A stretch of 64,000 nucleotides of DNA from Craterostigma plantagineum (Eukaryota; Streptophyta; Magnoliopsida; Lamiales; Linderniaceae), in assembly GCA_027422505.1 (NCBI GenBank), contig JAPQWV010000051.1:3377501-3441500 (forward strand), in the 5' to 3' direction. Each line of letters opens with the position of its first letter. The stretch's first letter is position 1. The notes beneath the pieces are model-generated. The model saw nothing but the letters and a program-made list of their open reading frames with translations, ran no database searches and was not told where the DNA came from. Made by a program: the position numbers and the translations under genes. This document shows positions 12,052-23,559 of the stretch, in pieces.

Positions 12052-13110
12052 TTATGGAGCACAACCGATCTTCGAGAAAAGGTCTCTGTTAAGAATTTCA
12101 GTGATTCTACGATAGGCATTTTCAGTTGCATGAATTCCATCCCAAAATATATAAGTATTTGGATTAGGGCAAAGTGTAACTCCAGGGTTTCCACAAAACC
12201 CTGGGCCTTGTAAATCGTACGGAGGTTCTCCACAACATACTTGTAATAAAGCACTCGAATTAAAACCTGAAAAAAAAGAATTATAAATTCGAATATCCCT
12301 CGTCGAAATCGAGTATGAATATATAAAACGTTAGAAATAATACTCATAAAAAGAACTTACCAAGCAAAGCAGCGTTGCGCAAAACCGATAAGTAGGCGTT
12401 GTAATAATCCGAGTAGATGATTCGAACAAAGGGAAATTCAAGCCTAAGAGACCTCAAAGTTGATCGGAGATCATTATTTTGGTAAATTACGATATCGTTT
12501 AAGCTCCTTAAGCATCCCAAATCGTCGTACGTCGTAGAATCGTTACTTGGACGAGCGTAAATTGCGAATGGTGCGCATCCTATTGGTAAATTCCCCGGCA
12601 CCACTATTTGCTTCGCGCCAAGATTGATTATTTTCTATTATCAAGAAACGTAAAGAGTAACATAATTAGAATGATGAATATGTTGAGATTTCGATTTCCA
12701 TCCCATGTTTTAGTTCAGCTCGCCCGACTTGATAAGTATATCAAAGAGGCAACTTTCATCTATTACTGATTGGTTTTATGTTGAAGCCCTCAATTTCAAA
12801 TAAATAAATCAAATATGATAACCAATGTGTTGAAGACTATACGAACCCTAGTGGCATTTGCAATGGCTTGATTTATAAAAGGGACCAATTCTATGATCTG
12901 CTGAAGTGTTACAAACTGACGACAAGTATGTAGTAAACCATGATACTTGCTCGGACAATGGCGGGATATTTGGAATGACAATTACGCCCTTCGAAGCCAA
13001 GAAACTAGGGTTCAACGCTGTACTTCCTGCGACTGCGAAGTTAACGCCGTTTTCGAAAGAAGCGTTTGTGTCGAGGTACGGGTTTAACAGTGGTAGACCC
13101 AAAGCCATGG
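12052..13110 (-). pseudogene. GDSL esterase/lipase, gene A', lacking exon 1
   Basis: Exons 2-4 lie at 12847-13110, 12361-12634 and 12052-12266. They match gene A exactly up to about 12976, then switch to a diverged paralogue (LDTNASFENG, STALNPSFLASKGVI). The frame-breaking deletion between SSVCNTSAD and IIELVPF is present here too. I found no exon 1 (signal peptide and GDS block) in the next 1.5 kb upstream, although the first part of the following intron aligns with gene A. This is a 5'-truncated hybrid pseudogene formed at the duplication breakpoint. Confidence 0.8.
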
Positions 13111-13990
13111 CTGCGGTGAATAATAATTCCATAAACTTACATATATACATTTGTTATATGTAATAAGAACGTGAAAAATTAAAACTGGCAAGATTCTGAT
13201 GAGGAGTGTAAAGAGGGTTTAATATACGGATAGAATAATGATTAGCTTTCTCGTTCCATGATTTCATTGCAATAATGAAATTAAACTAATCTAGTGTGTA
13301 CTCAATACGCATAGTAAACTCGTTTTTATTAGAAATTGAAGGGTCCTTCCTAAAACCATTCGGTGTTAGGAAGAGAAAACATCTTATATATATATATACT
13401 GGCTCGAAGAGCTTGAATTATCGGACAACACCCACTTTTTTGTAATCTCAACAATTTTTGTGTAGATATCATCAAATAGGTTTTGGCTCGGCTAACCATA
13501 AAAACTAATCTAGTGTGCTAATTACCTTTTAGGTCGTATATTTTGAAGAGTGACATTTCGGGACACTTAAAATAGGGAGGCAATTTTAGGACAACATGTT
13601 TCGGGACATCATCTGGCTTTGTGACCCGTTAGACTTAATTAAACTTCCTCAATTATTTTCAATTTGTTAGGCGTTTTAGCTTTGAATTAAGTTTCCCCAT
13701 TGCTTACTGATATAATAGGGGGAGATTGTAGTAGACTCCACGGATGGTATATCAGAAAGACAAGTCTGTATTCAGTGGTCACAACTCGGGATATTTTTAC
13801 GGGTTTCGTCTGAGAAACGAGTGACATTTTCGCAACCCCTGGAGGTACATCAAATGTGATAATGTAGTTCCTGGTGTGCTTTACTGTGGTACTTTACAAA
13901 GTTATTCGTGTTCAGATGCCTGATGCTTAGCCTAATCAATTATCATGGTCTGAAAGGTTGCCAACGTTTGAGTTAAGATAAATATTTAAT
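13111..13990. other. Degraded GDSL intron and spacer
   Basis: The first few hundred bases are recognisably the intron of gene A at reduced identity, for example the TCATCAAATAGG...TTTGGCTCGG motif near 13470. The rest, including a GGGGGAGATTGTAG stretch near 13728, is anonymous. No gene is supported. Confidence 0.4.
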
Positions 13991-14937
13991 GATTCTGCGG
14001 TGTGTTTTTGCAGCTGATACGATTTAGCGAAGAATGCACTCGGGAAAGGTTCGCCCTTCATCATGAAATGAGAAGGCATCTTCGGAGTGTATATCATGAA
14101 TAAGGGAAAGAGGTGCTTTCCTTCTTTCCTGCTACGAACTCGCAAAGCATTTTATGAGTCAAAGATTGTTATAAATATGATATCTAAAACAACGAACCCT
14201 TGAACGAAGAATCATATGTATAAAATTTAGAAATGGAACATAGCTCTTTGAGCTTTGATAATCAATGACACAATATCTAAATAATCAATAGATCTCTGAA
14301 CAACGTAAAGAAATGGAACATACCTCTTTGAGCCCTGGTGGCAAAGAACCAACATTTGAGGTAAATAGCTCTTCTCCGTCACGTCTTCGTAAAACCCCTA
14401 AAGTTGTAATCATCAAGATCGAGGCTCGAAAGATCGATCAGTGTCACCGTCTTCGAAAGATCGAGCAATTGCACTATTCCAAGAAGTTGAGAAGCTTAAA
14501 GCTGATCGAAAAGCCCTTACGAGCAATTGCACTATTGCCCTTTTAATAATCTAACTGGAAGTTTGTGTGCAGGTTTGATCAATTTCTGTTTCTGTCCAAC
14601 TTAGCATCATTCTCATATAAACTCTAATTCTGCTTTTTATTCCCTTATTTATATCAATTGGTTACCATGATGCCACTGTAGGACGCCCCCATTATCGTGA
14701 TTTCTCTCATGACTGATTTCTGAAAAAAAAAAATAAAAATCAGTAGGCACTATGAGGACCCGTGTATACCTTCAGAGTCTTAACTATCAATTATTAGTGT
14801 AAGTTAATAAAATAATTTAATAAATATTCATATTAATATGTTAATTAAATTGTTTTAAATCATAATTTTTAAAACCATTTTAATTTTGGAATAAAAATAT
14901 ATTTTATAACCCGTGCAATGCACGGGCAACAAACTAG
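13991..14937. mobile_element. Helitron 3' portion with exon-like debris
   Basis: The 3' end is clear: hairpin CCCGTGC-AAT-GCACGGG at 14910-14926, ten bases further CTAG at 14934-14937, then T. This is the standard Helitron terminus. Upstream are two coding-like but broken stretches on the plus strand. At about 14020-14170 one frame gives AKNALGKGSPFIMK, a stop, then EGIFGVYIMNKGKRCFPSF. At about 14445-14546 another gives DRAIALFQEVEKLKADRKAL, a coiled-coil-like run. I do not recognise the sources. The 5' end of the element was not found. Confidence 0.6.
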
Positions 14938-15280
14938 TCTTAATATTAGAATACAAATGTAGTCTCCCTCTAATGATGCCACGTGTCTTCTTAAAAAAAA
15001 AACTATTTTTTTTTAAAAACATAGCCCACGTCGCCGGTTAACGCACAAATCAAACAAACAAAACTCAAAACCAAAACTGAATTACGAGAGAAATTGGAGA
15101 ATAGATCACTGTGAAGTGCGAAGAACCACAAAATCCTCAGCGATCAACGTCGGACTAGGCTCCATCTCGATCTCCTGATGTATCATTCAGCTTCGATCTC
15201 GATGGCGTCTCGGCACGACCCAAGGCAAAGAAGAAAGAGAAATCGCGAGCGGCACGACCCAATGCACGGGCAACAAACTA

Positions 15281-15281
<1 letters not shown>
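14938..15281. mobile_element. Short non-autonomous Helitron-like element
   Basis: It starts TCTTAATATTAG immediately after the preceding Helitron end and stops with GCACGGGCAACAAACTAG (15264-15281). The left hairpin arm has decayed. A motif just inside the 5' end, AAATGTAGTCTCCCTCTAAT followed by GCCACGTGTC, is shared with the next element (near 15341), supporting a common family. It is about 344 bp and non-coding. Confidence 0.6.

Positions 15282-15282
<1 letters not shown>

Positions 15283-15338
<56 letters not shown>
15283..15338. repeat. (TA)n microsatellite
   Basis: An uninterrupted TA run of about 55 bp directly follows one Helitron 3' end and precedes the conserved 5' motif of the next element. 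The 5' terminal TC of the next element may have been lost to repeat expansion. Confidence 0.9.
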
Positions 15339-15340
<2 letters not shown>

Positions 15341-18300
15341 AAATGTAGTTTCTCTGTAAAGCTGCCACGTGTCCTCCAACTTTTTATTTGTAATAAAACT
15401 TTATTTTTTTTTAAAATACACTACCCGAAACTACCCCTCTCTATTTTTCTTTGTTTAGTAAAAACAATTAATTATTCGATGATACGTTTAGGCTTTTGTT
15501 TTACATAAAAAATTCATATATTTTTAGTCATAACCCACGATCAATAATTGAGATTTTAACTTCCTCAATATCTCCTACACCCACATCGAATTGATAACGC
15601 TTCTATCTTCAGTCGGTTCTGCCCCGATCAATGAGCAATCGCCACAGAAATTTGGTGAGCTTTTTTGATTCGATTTTAGGTGAAATCAGGGGCAGCAAAC
15701 GAACTTTGGTTTCATCTCTTTGGGTTGTAGTTGCTGTTATTACAATTTCTTGCTTATTTCAATGATTATGATAGAATGGACTATTTATATTTTTTGTCAT
15801 TTTCTCTGCTTTGGTTGTTACGCGATCATTTGAATTGTAAATAGCAATATTTTTTAAATTATTTTCTTGCATTCAGTTGTTTATGACGACGACGATGACT
15901 CCGATCAAAGAGGAAGCGGATGATGCTGACAACGACTTTTAACGTTCAAAACAACGATGGTGAATGTGTGTTTTTGTTTCAGGTTATCACGTTGAATCCG
16001 ATTACAATTAGCATCCCTGAAGTTTTCTTAATATTTCTTCTGCTGAAGTACTAATTGTTTTGTTAATATTCTATCGGGTCTCAATTTTTTTTATGTTTGT
16101 GCTTTATTTTTAAAGCCATTCTATCAAATTCGATATATTGTTTTTTTTCTTCTATTTTATGTATTGTTTATCTGGTTTTTATTTGATCAAACTTTTAGAC
16201 ATCATTGATAACTTATAATGTAGATTAGGATTTTGTTCAATGGTGTCCGTGCAATTTAGTCGATTGGAATTTGAGGCCTTTTGACGATAAGGTCCTATTT
16301 TGTAGTTTCTTTCTTTCATGCTATCTGAGTTATTTTTTTAAGATTGTTGTTCTGAGTTTTTTGCTTTCGTCATGTGCTTTACTGCAACAATGCAATAAGT
16401 TTCTTCTGGCTTGAATTTTTATGCTAGCGATTTGTTTATTTTTCAGGCATTGTTCGTGATTCGGTTCTTTTTAGTCACTAATAAAGAAATTTTGGCGATG
16501 GTGACAAGCTATCGGTTCAGATTAATGTGCCGTGTATAACAAATTTGGTGAAAAGTATGTTTTTTTGCTAGCATAACTTTATTGTGGGGCTTCTGGCTTA
16601 GACTATTCCTTAAGAGAGTAAACAAATTGAACTTCAACAGAAACAATGTGTTATAACTTATAGTCTTGGTCGTATAGTATTTTTATATGTGTTCATTTTT
16701 TAGTCAAAAATTTGGGTGGACTTAGCTACATTGGAAGATGATATGGTATGGGGTACGACAAGGATGATTTAATTATGAAGTTGGGTAGCAATGCCAATCA
16801 GGAACTTCAGTTATGTGCTACTTAGTTGAGCATTATTGAGGGTCTAATTGACCGCAGGCAATAACAATGGTTTAATTTTCTTTTTACAGCATTGAAAATA
16901 TGCGGAAAAATGGAGATCTTAACTACAGTGGAAGTTGTAAGGAAAGCAAAGCTGATGTATGTATTTACTATAATGTGATTCTATAACTTGCTCTCCTTAG
17001 TTTATTTAACTTATTTTAAGAAGGTCGGTGCGGTCAAAGGTTGCAAGAAATGAAGTTACATAAGGTTTAGTGCATTGACTGCAAGACGTCGTGGATGAAC
17101 TTAAGCTACAACGAATAGTGACATGGAGAATCATATAAACTCTTCATAATTCAATTTCGTCATCGAAGTTCTTCCCCGGTTTTCTTTTTCCCTTACTTAT
17201 GTGATCTCATCAGTCCCTTACATCGTAGGAAGAGTTTTATCAGTCTATGAAGTTGATACAATCAGACAACATTGATCTCTCCAAACACAAGCAGTTGCGA
17301 GCAACCACGATTCATCGCATCCTATTGTTAAATAAAATTCTTCTTCTCATTTTCTATGGTTTTCTTTTTGTGTTTGTGTTTGGTTCTCTAACTGCTTGAA
17401 GATCTTGGCCAGCATGAGATGCGATTGGGACAAACTTGAGTTCCATGGGCATGAATTATTCAGGCAAATCAAAGGCGCCTCAGCTGTGTAATGATGCGCT
17501 TGAAAGAAGATTACGATTTCGGAAATGGTTTATACTGCTGCTAATTCGGTAAATGTAGTTTTTTGTTCTGATTTTTTAGTAATTTCTAAACTGATTTTCC
17601 CAGGTATATTTGATGGTGCAAATAGTAAGGAAGGCCGTGAAAGATTCAACCTTCGAATGAACCCTCGGTGATGATATCAAATTTGATTATTCGGACATAG
17701 TCAAGGATCCTCGAATGAACCTTTTTGAAGATGGGACATCATTAAAGTTTCTATGAGATGTAAGTTTCTGCGAAGCTGGGTTGCTACGCTACCTCTCCCA
17801 CACCAATTTAAAAGATTTTGATGAAAGGGAATATGCGATGTAAGAAAGATTCTTATTTAGTTTTTAGAAGTCATTTTTGCAAGAGATTTTAGCGTACTTT
17901 TTGTTTGTCCAAACATTGATCAGGCACACAAGATTTGTGCATGGTATGCTGATTGTCATTAAATTTCGTCAAACGTTTATGCTTACTCACGTGCATATTA
18001 TCTCAATGAAGCATTCTTACACGTACAAAAACAATTATTTTTTGCACATTGAAACATTTTTTTGCATAAGTTAACACGATATCTAGAAGAGGTGATCAAA
18101 CTATATTACAATATACTCCTACAACTTTGAATTTATATAACAGATACTTTGAGTTGGCCATTACGGTGAATTGAACACATTAATTCATTCTAACTATAAT
18201 AGTTCTGAACTTCATTGGTTACATATAATGACGAGCATTTTTATACCAGTAATAGCGCTTGAATATCTATGCAAGACTATTGAAGAAGACCACGATTGAT

Positions 18301-18523
18301 GCCAAATACAGTAGTCAAGCCATCAACACAGCAAGTCTTACCTTCTTAATAAAAATTTCTGCATCTGCGGATCACATCTACTCATTACTGTTCCTGTATC
18401 TTAAACGCATTACCTAAATAGACATTTGATTTCAAAATTCTACTTTATTCTGCACGTGCCCAACACATATTATAATTGACACATAATTGTTTAAACCCGT
18501 GCATTGCACGGGCAAAAAACTAG
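15339..18523. mobile_element. Larger Helitron-like element with gene-fragment interior
   Basis: The 3' end is canonical: CCCGTGC-ATT-GCACGGG at 18496-18512, then CTAG at 18520-18523 and T. The 5' end is inferred from the motif GGAAATGTAGTTTCTCTG then GCCACGTGTC, shared with the element at 14938. The 3.2-kb interior has no RepHel gene. Short exon-like stretches alternate with T-rich, intron-like sequence: near 17415-17490 MRCDWDKLEFHGHELFRQIK, and near 17670-17760 GDDIKFDYSDIVKDPRMNLF then EDGTSLKFL. The pattern suggests captured and decayed host gene pieces. I cannot name the donors. Confidence 0.6.
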
Positions 18524-18538
18524 TATATATATACACAA

Positions 18539-18753
18539 ATGTTATGGTGCTCACATTGCGTGAGCACCTTCCATGGGCACCTGTTATGTGGTATTTTTTT
18601 GTGCAACAGCAACATGCCAAATCAACTCCCGACGGGTTCACTAATCCCATGTGTAGGTTATAGATCAATAAAAAATCCCATCGTATGCCGATTTGGCACG
18701 TTGATGTAGTTGGTGCTCACGAAGGTGCCCACGCAAGGTGAGCACCATAACAT
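18539..18753. mobile_element. MITE of the GTGCTCACC family
   Basis: Terminal inverted repeats AATGTTATGGTGCTCAC at the left and AATGTTATGGTGCTCACC on the opposite strand at the right, about 215 bp overall. A further pair, GTGAGCACCTTC and GAAGGTGCCCAC, lies inside. It has no coding content. Relatives occur at 52522-52868 and, more distantly, at 44977-45901. Confidence 0.78.
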
Positions 18754-18902
18754 TACTCTCTATATATATATACATATTATATATATATGTATATATATAT
18801 ATGGATTATATTCATTAAAAGTTGATGATTGTCACATAGCCAAAATGAGATGCAGATTTGAACCATAATAAATTTAGTGAGAGTGTATAAGATGGCATTA
18901 TG

Positions 18903-20023
18903 AGCTTTTTAAATAAAATAATGCAATTTTAATCAATTTAATAAAATGGGATTATTTCGTCTGAAATTAATAAAATAGGCAAAAGGCAGTCATTAAATGC
19001 GACGTCGCGGCTAATAGCCGCGACGATGACGTGGCAAGTATGGAGGCCTTTTTTTTATTTTATATGCGTCGCCCCTAGGGGCGACGTTCACTTTGCTTTT
19101 TTTTTTTTTAACTTATTTTATATTCTTTATTATTTATAAAATCCACAAATCATAAAATCATCTTTATTTCATTAGATTTACATAATAAAAATTAATAATC
19201 GCATTTAATTTATTGTTTGCTTTGCGATGATTAAATGTGATATGCATCGATAATCAAACATTTTTTTTATTTTGATAAATTAAAAAATACTTAAATTGTA
19301 ATAAATTAATATTTTTTCCGTCGCAGACACGACTATTTTAAGCAGACGATATCAACAGTTTCAAAAGATCGTTTGTGAAACGTCGTCCGTTCATTCATTT
19401 GCATAGATAATTGTTTTTCCCGTCAAAGTCACAATCATTGATAGTTCAACTTTCGTGGTTCCCATTACACAAAACAGATTTACTGACTTTGCATTACAAC
19501 GAAGATATAATGTAAAATATGTAAAAAAAATTAAAAAAAAAAGTTAAGAGAAATAAAAGAGAAGGTCGAATATCGGAAAATGATATGCATATCTAATTTA
19601 ATTGTTTTTTAAATTTATTATAATTTAAGTATTTTTTAATTTATTAAAAAAAAAATTGCTTATCGAAAAATATAAGATGTGCATATCGTTTTAATCCTCG
19701 CGAAACAAACAATAAATTAGATGTGTTTATTGATATTTATTATGTAAATCAGATGAAATAACGATGATTTATGATTTGGTGTATTTTATAAATAATAAAT
19801 AATATATAATAAGTTAATTTTTTTTAAAAAAAAAAACAAAGTGAATGTAGCCCCTAATGGCGGCGACGCATATAAGAGAAATAAAAAAAGGACCTCCTTA
19901 TACGTGTCACTAGCCGCGACGTCGCATTTAACGTCCGCGTTTTGCCCTAATTTATTAATTTCAGACGAATAACCCATTTTATTAACTTTTGATTAAAATT
20001 GCATTATTTTATTTAAAAAGCAT
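18903..20023. mobile_element. Foldback element, about 1.1-kb inverted repeat
   Basis: The two halves are near-complementary along their length and fold about a centre near 19465. The outer arms carry GCTTTTTAAATAAAATAATG and, further in, GAAATTAATAAA, GCGACGTCGCGGCTA and CCCCTAGGGGCGACG-type motifs, each mirrored on the right. A possible 8-bp target duplication, GCATTATG, flanks it at 18895-18902 and 20024-20031. There is no transposase. It could be a long-arm MULE or foldback MITE; 8 bp would also fit hAT. Confidence 0.8.
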
Positions 20024-20031
20024 GCATTATG

Positions 20032-20329
20032 TAGGAATAACAAAAGTCATGAAAAAAAACTTATATTTCTCTAATTATTACTAAATAATATATCGATTGA
20101 TGTGTTGACATTTACTAGATAGGAAGGAATCAGGAAAAAAAAAAGGTCAAGGGCTTTCATTTTTAATTTAACCTTGAATTTATAAACACTAACACCAAGT
20201 TTAATTATTTACAATCGAACTATGCCATAAGCATGGCTGAGATATTATAAGTTTGGGTTACAACGGTAAGGGAGTAAAATGAAATTCCAAATTACGTAAA
20301 AGGAAAATAAAAAATAAAACGTCGGAGGA
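20032..20329. other. Intergenic, promoter side of the J-domain gene
   Basis: AT-rich DNA upstream of the J-protein transcription unit. I see no gene or clear element in it. Confidence 0.4.
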
Positions 20330-21114
20330 TGCTAGTTGAATTTCCAGATTTACCCCTGTGACTTCGTCGTCGACAGATATAATCGTCGATACATTTCCCA
20401 TCTAAGGATTCCCTTGTACGTTTCTGATCGATTTCATCGTATGTCACTCTGCGTAAGCGTGCGAGCCTCGGAAATCATTTCTGTAGGAGGTAAGTTGATT
20501 GTGTTCTTGAATTGGGTTTGTGAAATTAGGGTTTCTTAGTTTTTGTAAGCCACGTCTTTATTCAATTGTGTATTGCGTGTTCCTTTTACGGGTTTTATTC
20601 CATGACTCTTTTTGTGACGAATTTTGATGAATAATTGGAGCTTTAGCTGTATGGGTTTACTTTCATTTGCACTTGTGTATGAGCTTGTGATTGATTTGAT
20701 ATTTCTACGTTACTCAAATGAGCGTGATGTGTCGTGGTTTGTGCGTAAGTTGTGTAGGTAAATGATCTGTGATTTATGGGAAACTGGCTTCACGAAAGGA
20801 CTTGTGGTTAATATTGTTCGTAGATTTGGCATTTGTTAGGAGGACAAGAGATTCTGCGATAAGTTTTTGTTTCAGCTTTGGGTTTAAGTCGATTTTATGG
20901 TAGAATGCTATTATGCTTAACTTGGTCTGCTTTTTGACTGTTACTGAAGAAGAAGCATTCGTATGATTCTTTCTATTATACAACTGTTATGGCTATCAGC
21001 AGTTGGTTGTTGAAACTTTTTCTTCTAACTTAGCCATTAGTTGAACAATCTTGGTGTGTTCTGGCTCTCTTTAGCTTACTTGTTATCTTTTTCTTGATTT
21101 TTGTGCAGTATATA
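20330..21114 (+). promoter_or_regulatory. 5' leader with leader intron of the J-domain gene
   Basis: A non-coding leader exon appears to end at 20489 with a strong donor (GGAG|GTAAGT). The acceptor TTTTGTGCAG is at 21099-21108, only six bases before the ATG at 21115. The intron of about 619 bp is T-rich, like other plant leader introns. The exact transcription start cannot be seen. Confidence 0.6.
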
Positions 21115-23340
21115 ATGAGCGGAATAGCAGGGAATCCTTCTCATCCCCGACCATGTTCTGGAAGAAAAACATTCCGAGGGTTCGAAAACTTTGAGGATAG
21201 GGATCATGTTATTCTGATAGATGTCGATCCCGAAAGTTCTGATAATGTAGTAATAATCGATGTTCCCGACTCAGTGCCCAGAAAAAATAAGCGTTCAAAG
21301 AATCTCAATGAAGACAATGGCTGGTCATTTGAGAATGTAATATGCATCGATGATGATGATGATGATGATGATGATGACGAGGATGTTGGTGGCGATGATG
21401 ATGCCCTTGAAGGTGGTAAAAATGGACGTTCCACCTTTGTTGGCACTTCTAGCAGTCAATCTCGTAAGAGATCTGCTTCTGATTCTGAGGAAGAACGTGG
21501 ATTTACTCCCGAGAAGATGAATCCCGTCAGACTATCGAAGTGCAAGCGTACTTACTCTGGAAAAGGTTCTGCAAGTAACACTTATGGTCTGAATGTTGAA
21601 TCTGAGGCTGAGTCATTCGATGATGATGATGATGAAGGTGTTGACTGTGAAATAGTGGAAGATTCTTCAGGTGAATTAAAGGAGGTATGGGAGAGAGCTT
21701 TTTCCAAGAGAGCGAGTCAGTGTTGTGGAACTTCTAGCACTAATGATAATAGTACCTGGGGAGCTTTTAATGAGGATCGTTTTTATGACATACATCATAA
21801 TATGGGTGCTGAAGCTAACGCTTCTCAGTTTGTGTTTGATATTGATGAGGATCCTTTGGATTTTCAGCCTGGAAATTGCAGAGATCATTTTGAGGAAAGA
21901 GGCGAAGATCCGTATTCATCAAAGTCACCTTATGAAAACTTCGACCATCCCATACCTGAATTCCGTCAAACAACTCCTGAAGTAGAGCCCTGTCCCGATT
22001 TGCATCATAATTCCTCTAACGGTGAATTTGCTGAGGACGAGACTACCATAAACATGCGTCATAATATGTTTGAATCCGAGTTTTTTGAGGAGAGTGATGT
22101 TAGGGAAATGGAGAATTTCGAAGGAGAGGAGCAGAAAACGAGTGGTGTTGAAAAGAATGTGGGTGAAGATTCAACACTTGGATTATCTTCTTCAATCAAT
22201 ACTCTGGCTTTGGGGGATGATAAGGAAACCACACTATCGTGTACAGAAGAATGTGTAATTAGTGAGCGCGAAAAACTAAAGGAGACTGATGAGTATAAAA
22301 GGGCATTAGAAGAGGAGTGGGCTTCACGTCGACAAGCTCTAGAAATACAGGTTTGTAGCGTTCTTAAAATCGGTTTTATTCAGCTCTTGGGCGAGTTTTG
22401 TCATCGAATTAGCTGCACAAGCACCCAATTTCGTCAAGAAATCACAATATAAAACTGCAATCTGACATGGTTTGATTAACGTTTAATCAAGAATTGTTTG
22501 TCCCTTCATTGCTGTCTTGGTTTGATGTACTTACTAAAAGCACATATCTTGTTTGCACTTTAGTAGTTGTAAGAGTTTCTTCTATGGAGAATTGTGGATA
22601 CAAGCTATTAACATGAGTTGATGCTAATGGCTGATTCTTTGCTTCACCATTTCTGCATCAAAATTGTAATTTTTTTGGAATTTTTCTTTTCTGGTTGTAG
22701 GCTGAAGAAGCAAGACGCGAACGACGTTTGCTGAAGAGGAGAAAAGCTGAGAGCTTGCGATTGTTGGATATGGAGAGAAGGCAAAAAGAACGCGTCGAGG
22801 AAGTTCGTAATACCCAAAAGAAGGTATAACAATAATTTGAACCCTCCTAAAAGTTTCTGTAGAATCAAATAATTCATCATTCAGTCTGCTCGATATTTTG
22901 GTTTACATATATATGAACGAAGATTCCCATTTTTCATTTTAGGACGAAGAAAATATGAATCTAAAAGCAGCAATTCAAAGCAAGGTCAGGGAAAAAATCA
23001 AGAACTTGGAACTCAATTGCCAGAACTTGGCCACGCTTTTGCATTCGCTGGGAATCAATATAAACGGATGGCCTAACCCATCGCCCCAAGCGGTTAGAGA
23101 TTTATTTTCTCGGCTGTCTCATTGTTACGGAGTTTTTTTATTCGATTTCAGATTTATTACAAGAACGATAAAGATTCGACGTTTGATTTTGGTTCTCAGG
23201 TCCAGGCGGCTTATAAACGCGCGCTTCTAACTTATCACCCAGACAGAACCTCGCAATCAGATCTTCATCGTCAAGTCGAAGCCGAAGAGACTTTCAAGAT
23301 TATAAATCGTCTCAAGGAGAAATTTTCGCCTTCTTTATGA
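21115..23340 (+). CDS. J-domain (DnaJ-like) protein with acidic, SIM-rich N-terminus
   Basis: Four coding exons, 21115-22350, 22701-22823, 22943-23092 and 23152-23340, all in phase 0 with GT/AG borders, give 565 residues. The N-terminal 410 residues are acidic and low-complexity. They include HVILIDVD, NVVIIDV and VICID followed by a run of ten Asp, all resembling SUMO-interacting motifs. Exon 2 is a basic coiled coil (EEARRERRLLKRRKAESLRL). The C-terminal exon carries the J-domain signature AAYKRALLTYHPDR, with HPD at about residues 532-534, then a helix ending FKIINRLKEKF. J-domain proteins stimulate Hsp70 ATPase through HPD. A nuclear or SUMO-linked role is my inference from the acidic/SIM composition. 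I know it only as a plant chaperone-DnaJ-superfamily protein. Confidence 0.9.
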
Positions 23341-23559
23341 TGACGTAGATATACTATACTACATTTGTTAAAACCTTTTCTTACTCGGAGTGTTTTTCTT
23401 TTTTTTTTTTGTAAGGAGGAGAAATATGAGTTTCCAAGTGTTTTAAGGTATTGAATGAAATAAAGGTATAAAAGAAAATAGGTTATAAAGCCCAATATAA
23501 TATTGGGCATTGAAAGAGATTTGGCCCAATAAAAAGTTATCTCGGCCCAATAATGAAAA
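23341..23559. terminator. 3' region of the J-domain gene
   Basis: Contains a T-rich stretch and AATGAAATAAAG near 23454-23465, a plausible near-upstream polyadenylation element. TTGGCCCAATA-like short repeats follow before the tRNA. Nothing else is seen. Confidence 0.4.

Larger units (their letters stand above)
7349..12976. repeat. Tandem segmental duplication, copy 2
   Basis: Second copy of the block at 1-5628, carrying the same MITE, the same Copia insertion with the same target duplication, and the same GDSL pieces. Beyond about 12977 the sequence still aligns with 5629 onward but with many substitutions, so an older GDSL paralogue takes over at this point. That is the pattern expected from unequal exchange between tandem paralogues. 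Confidence 0.93.

Noticed and set aside
20774..20983. Small minus-strand open frame in the J-protein leader intron
   Set aside because: It lies in a T-rich intron with no domain or splice logic and is best explained as chance.
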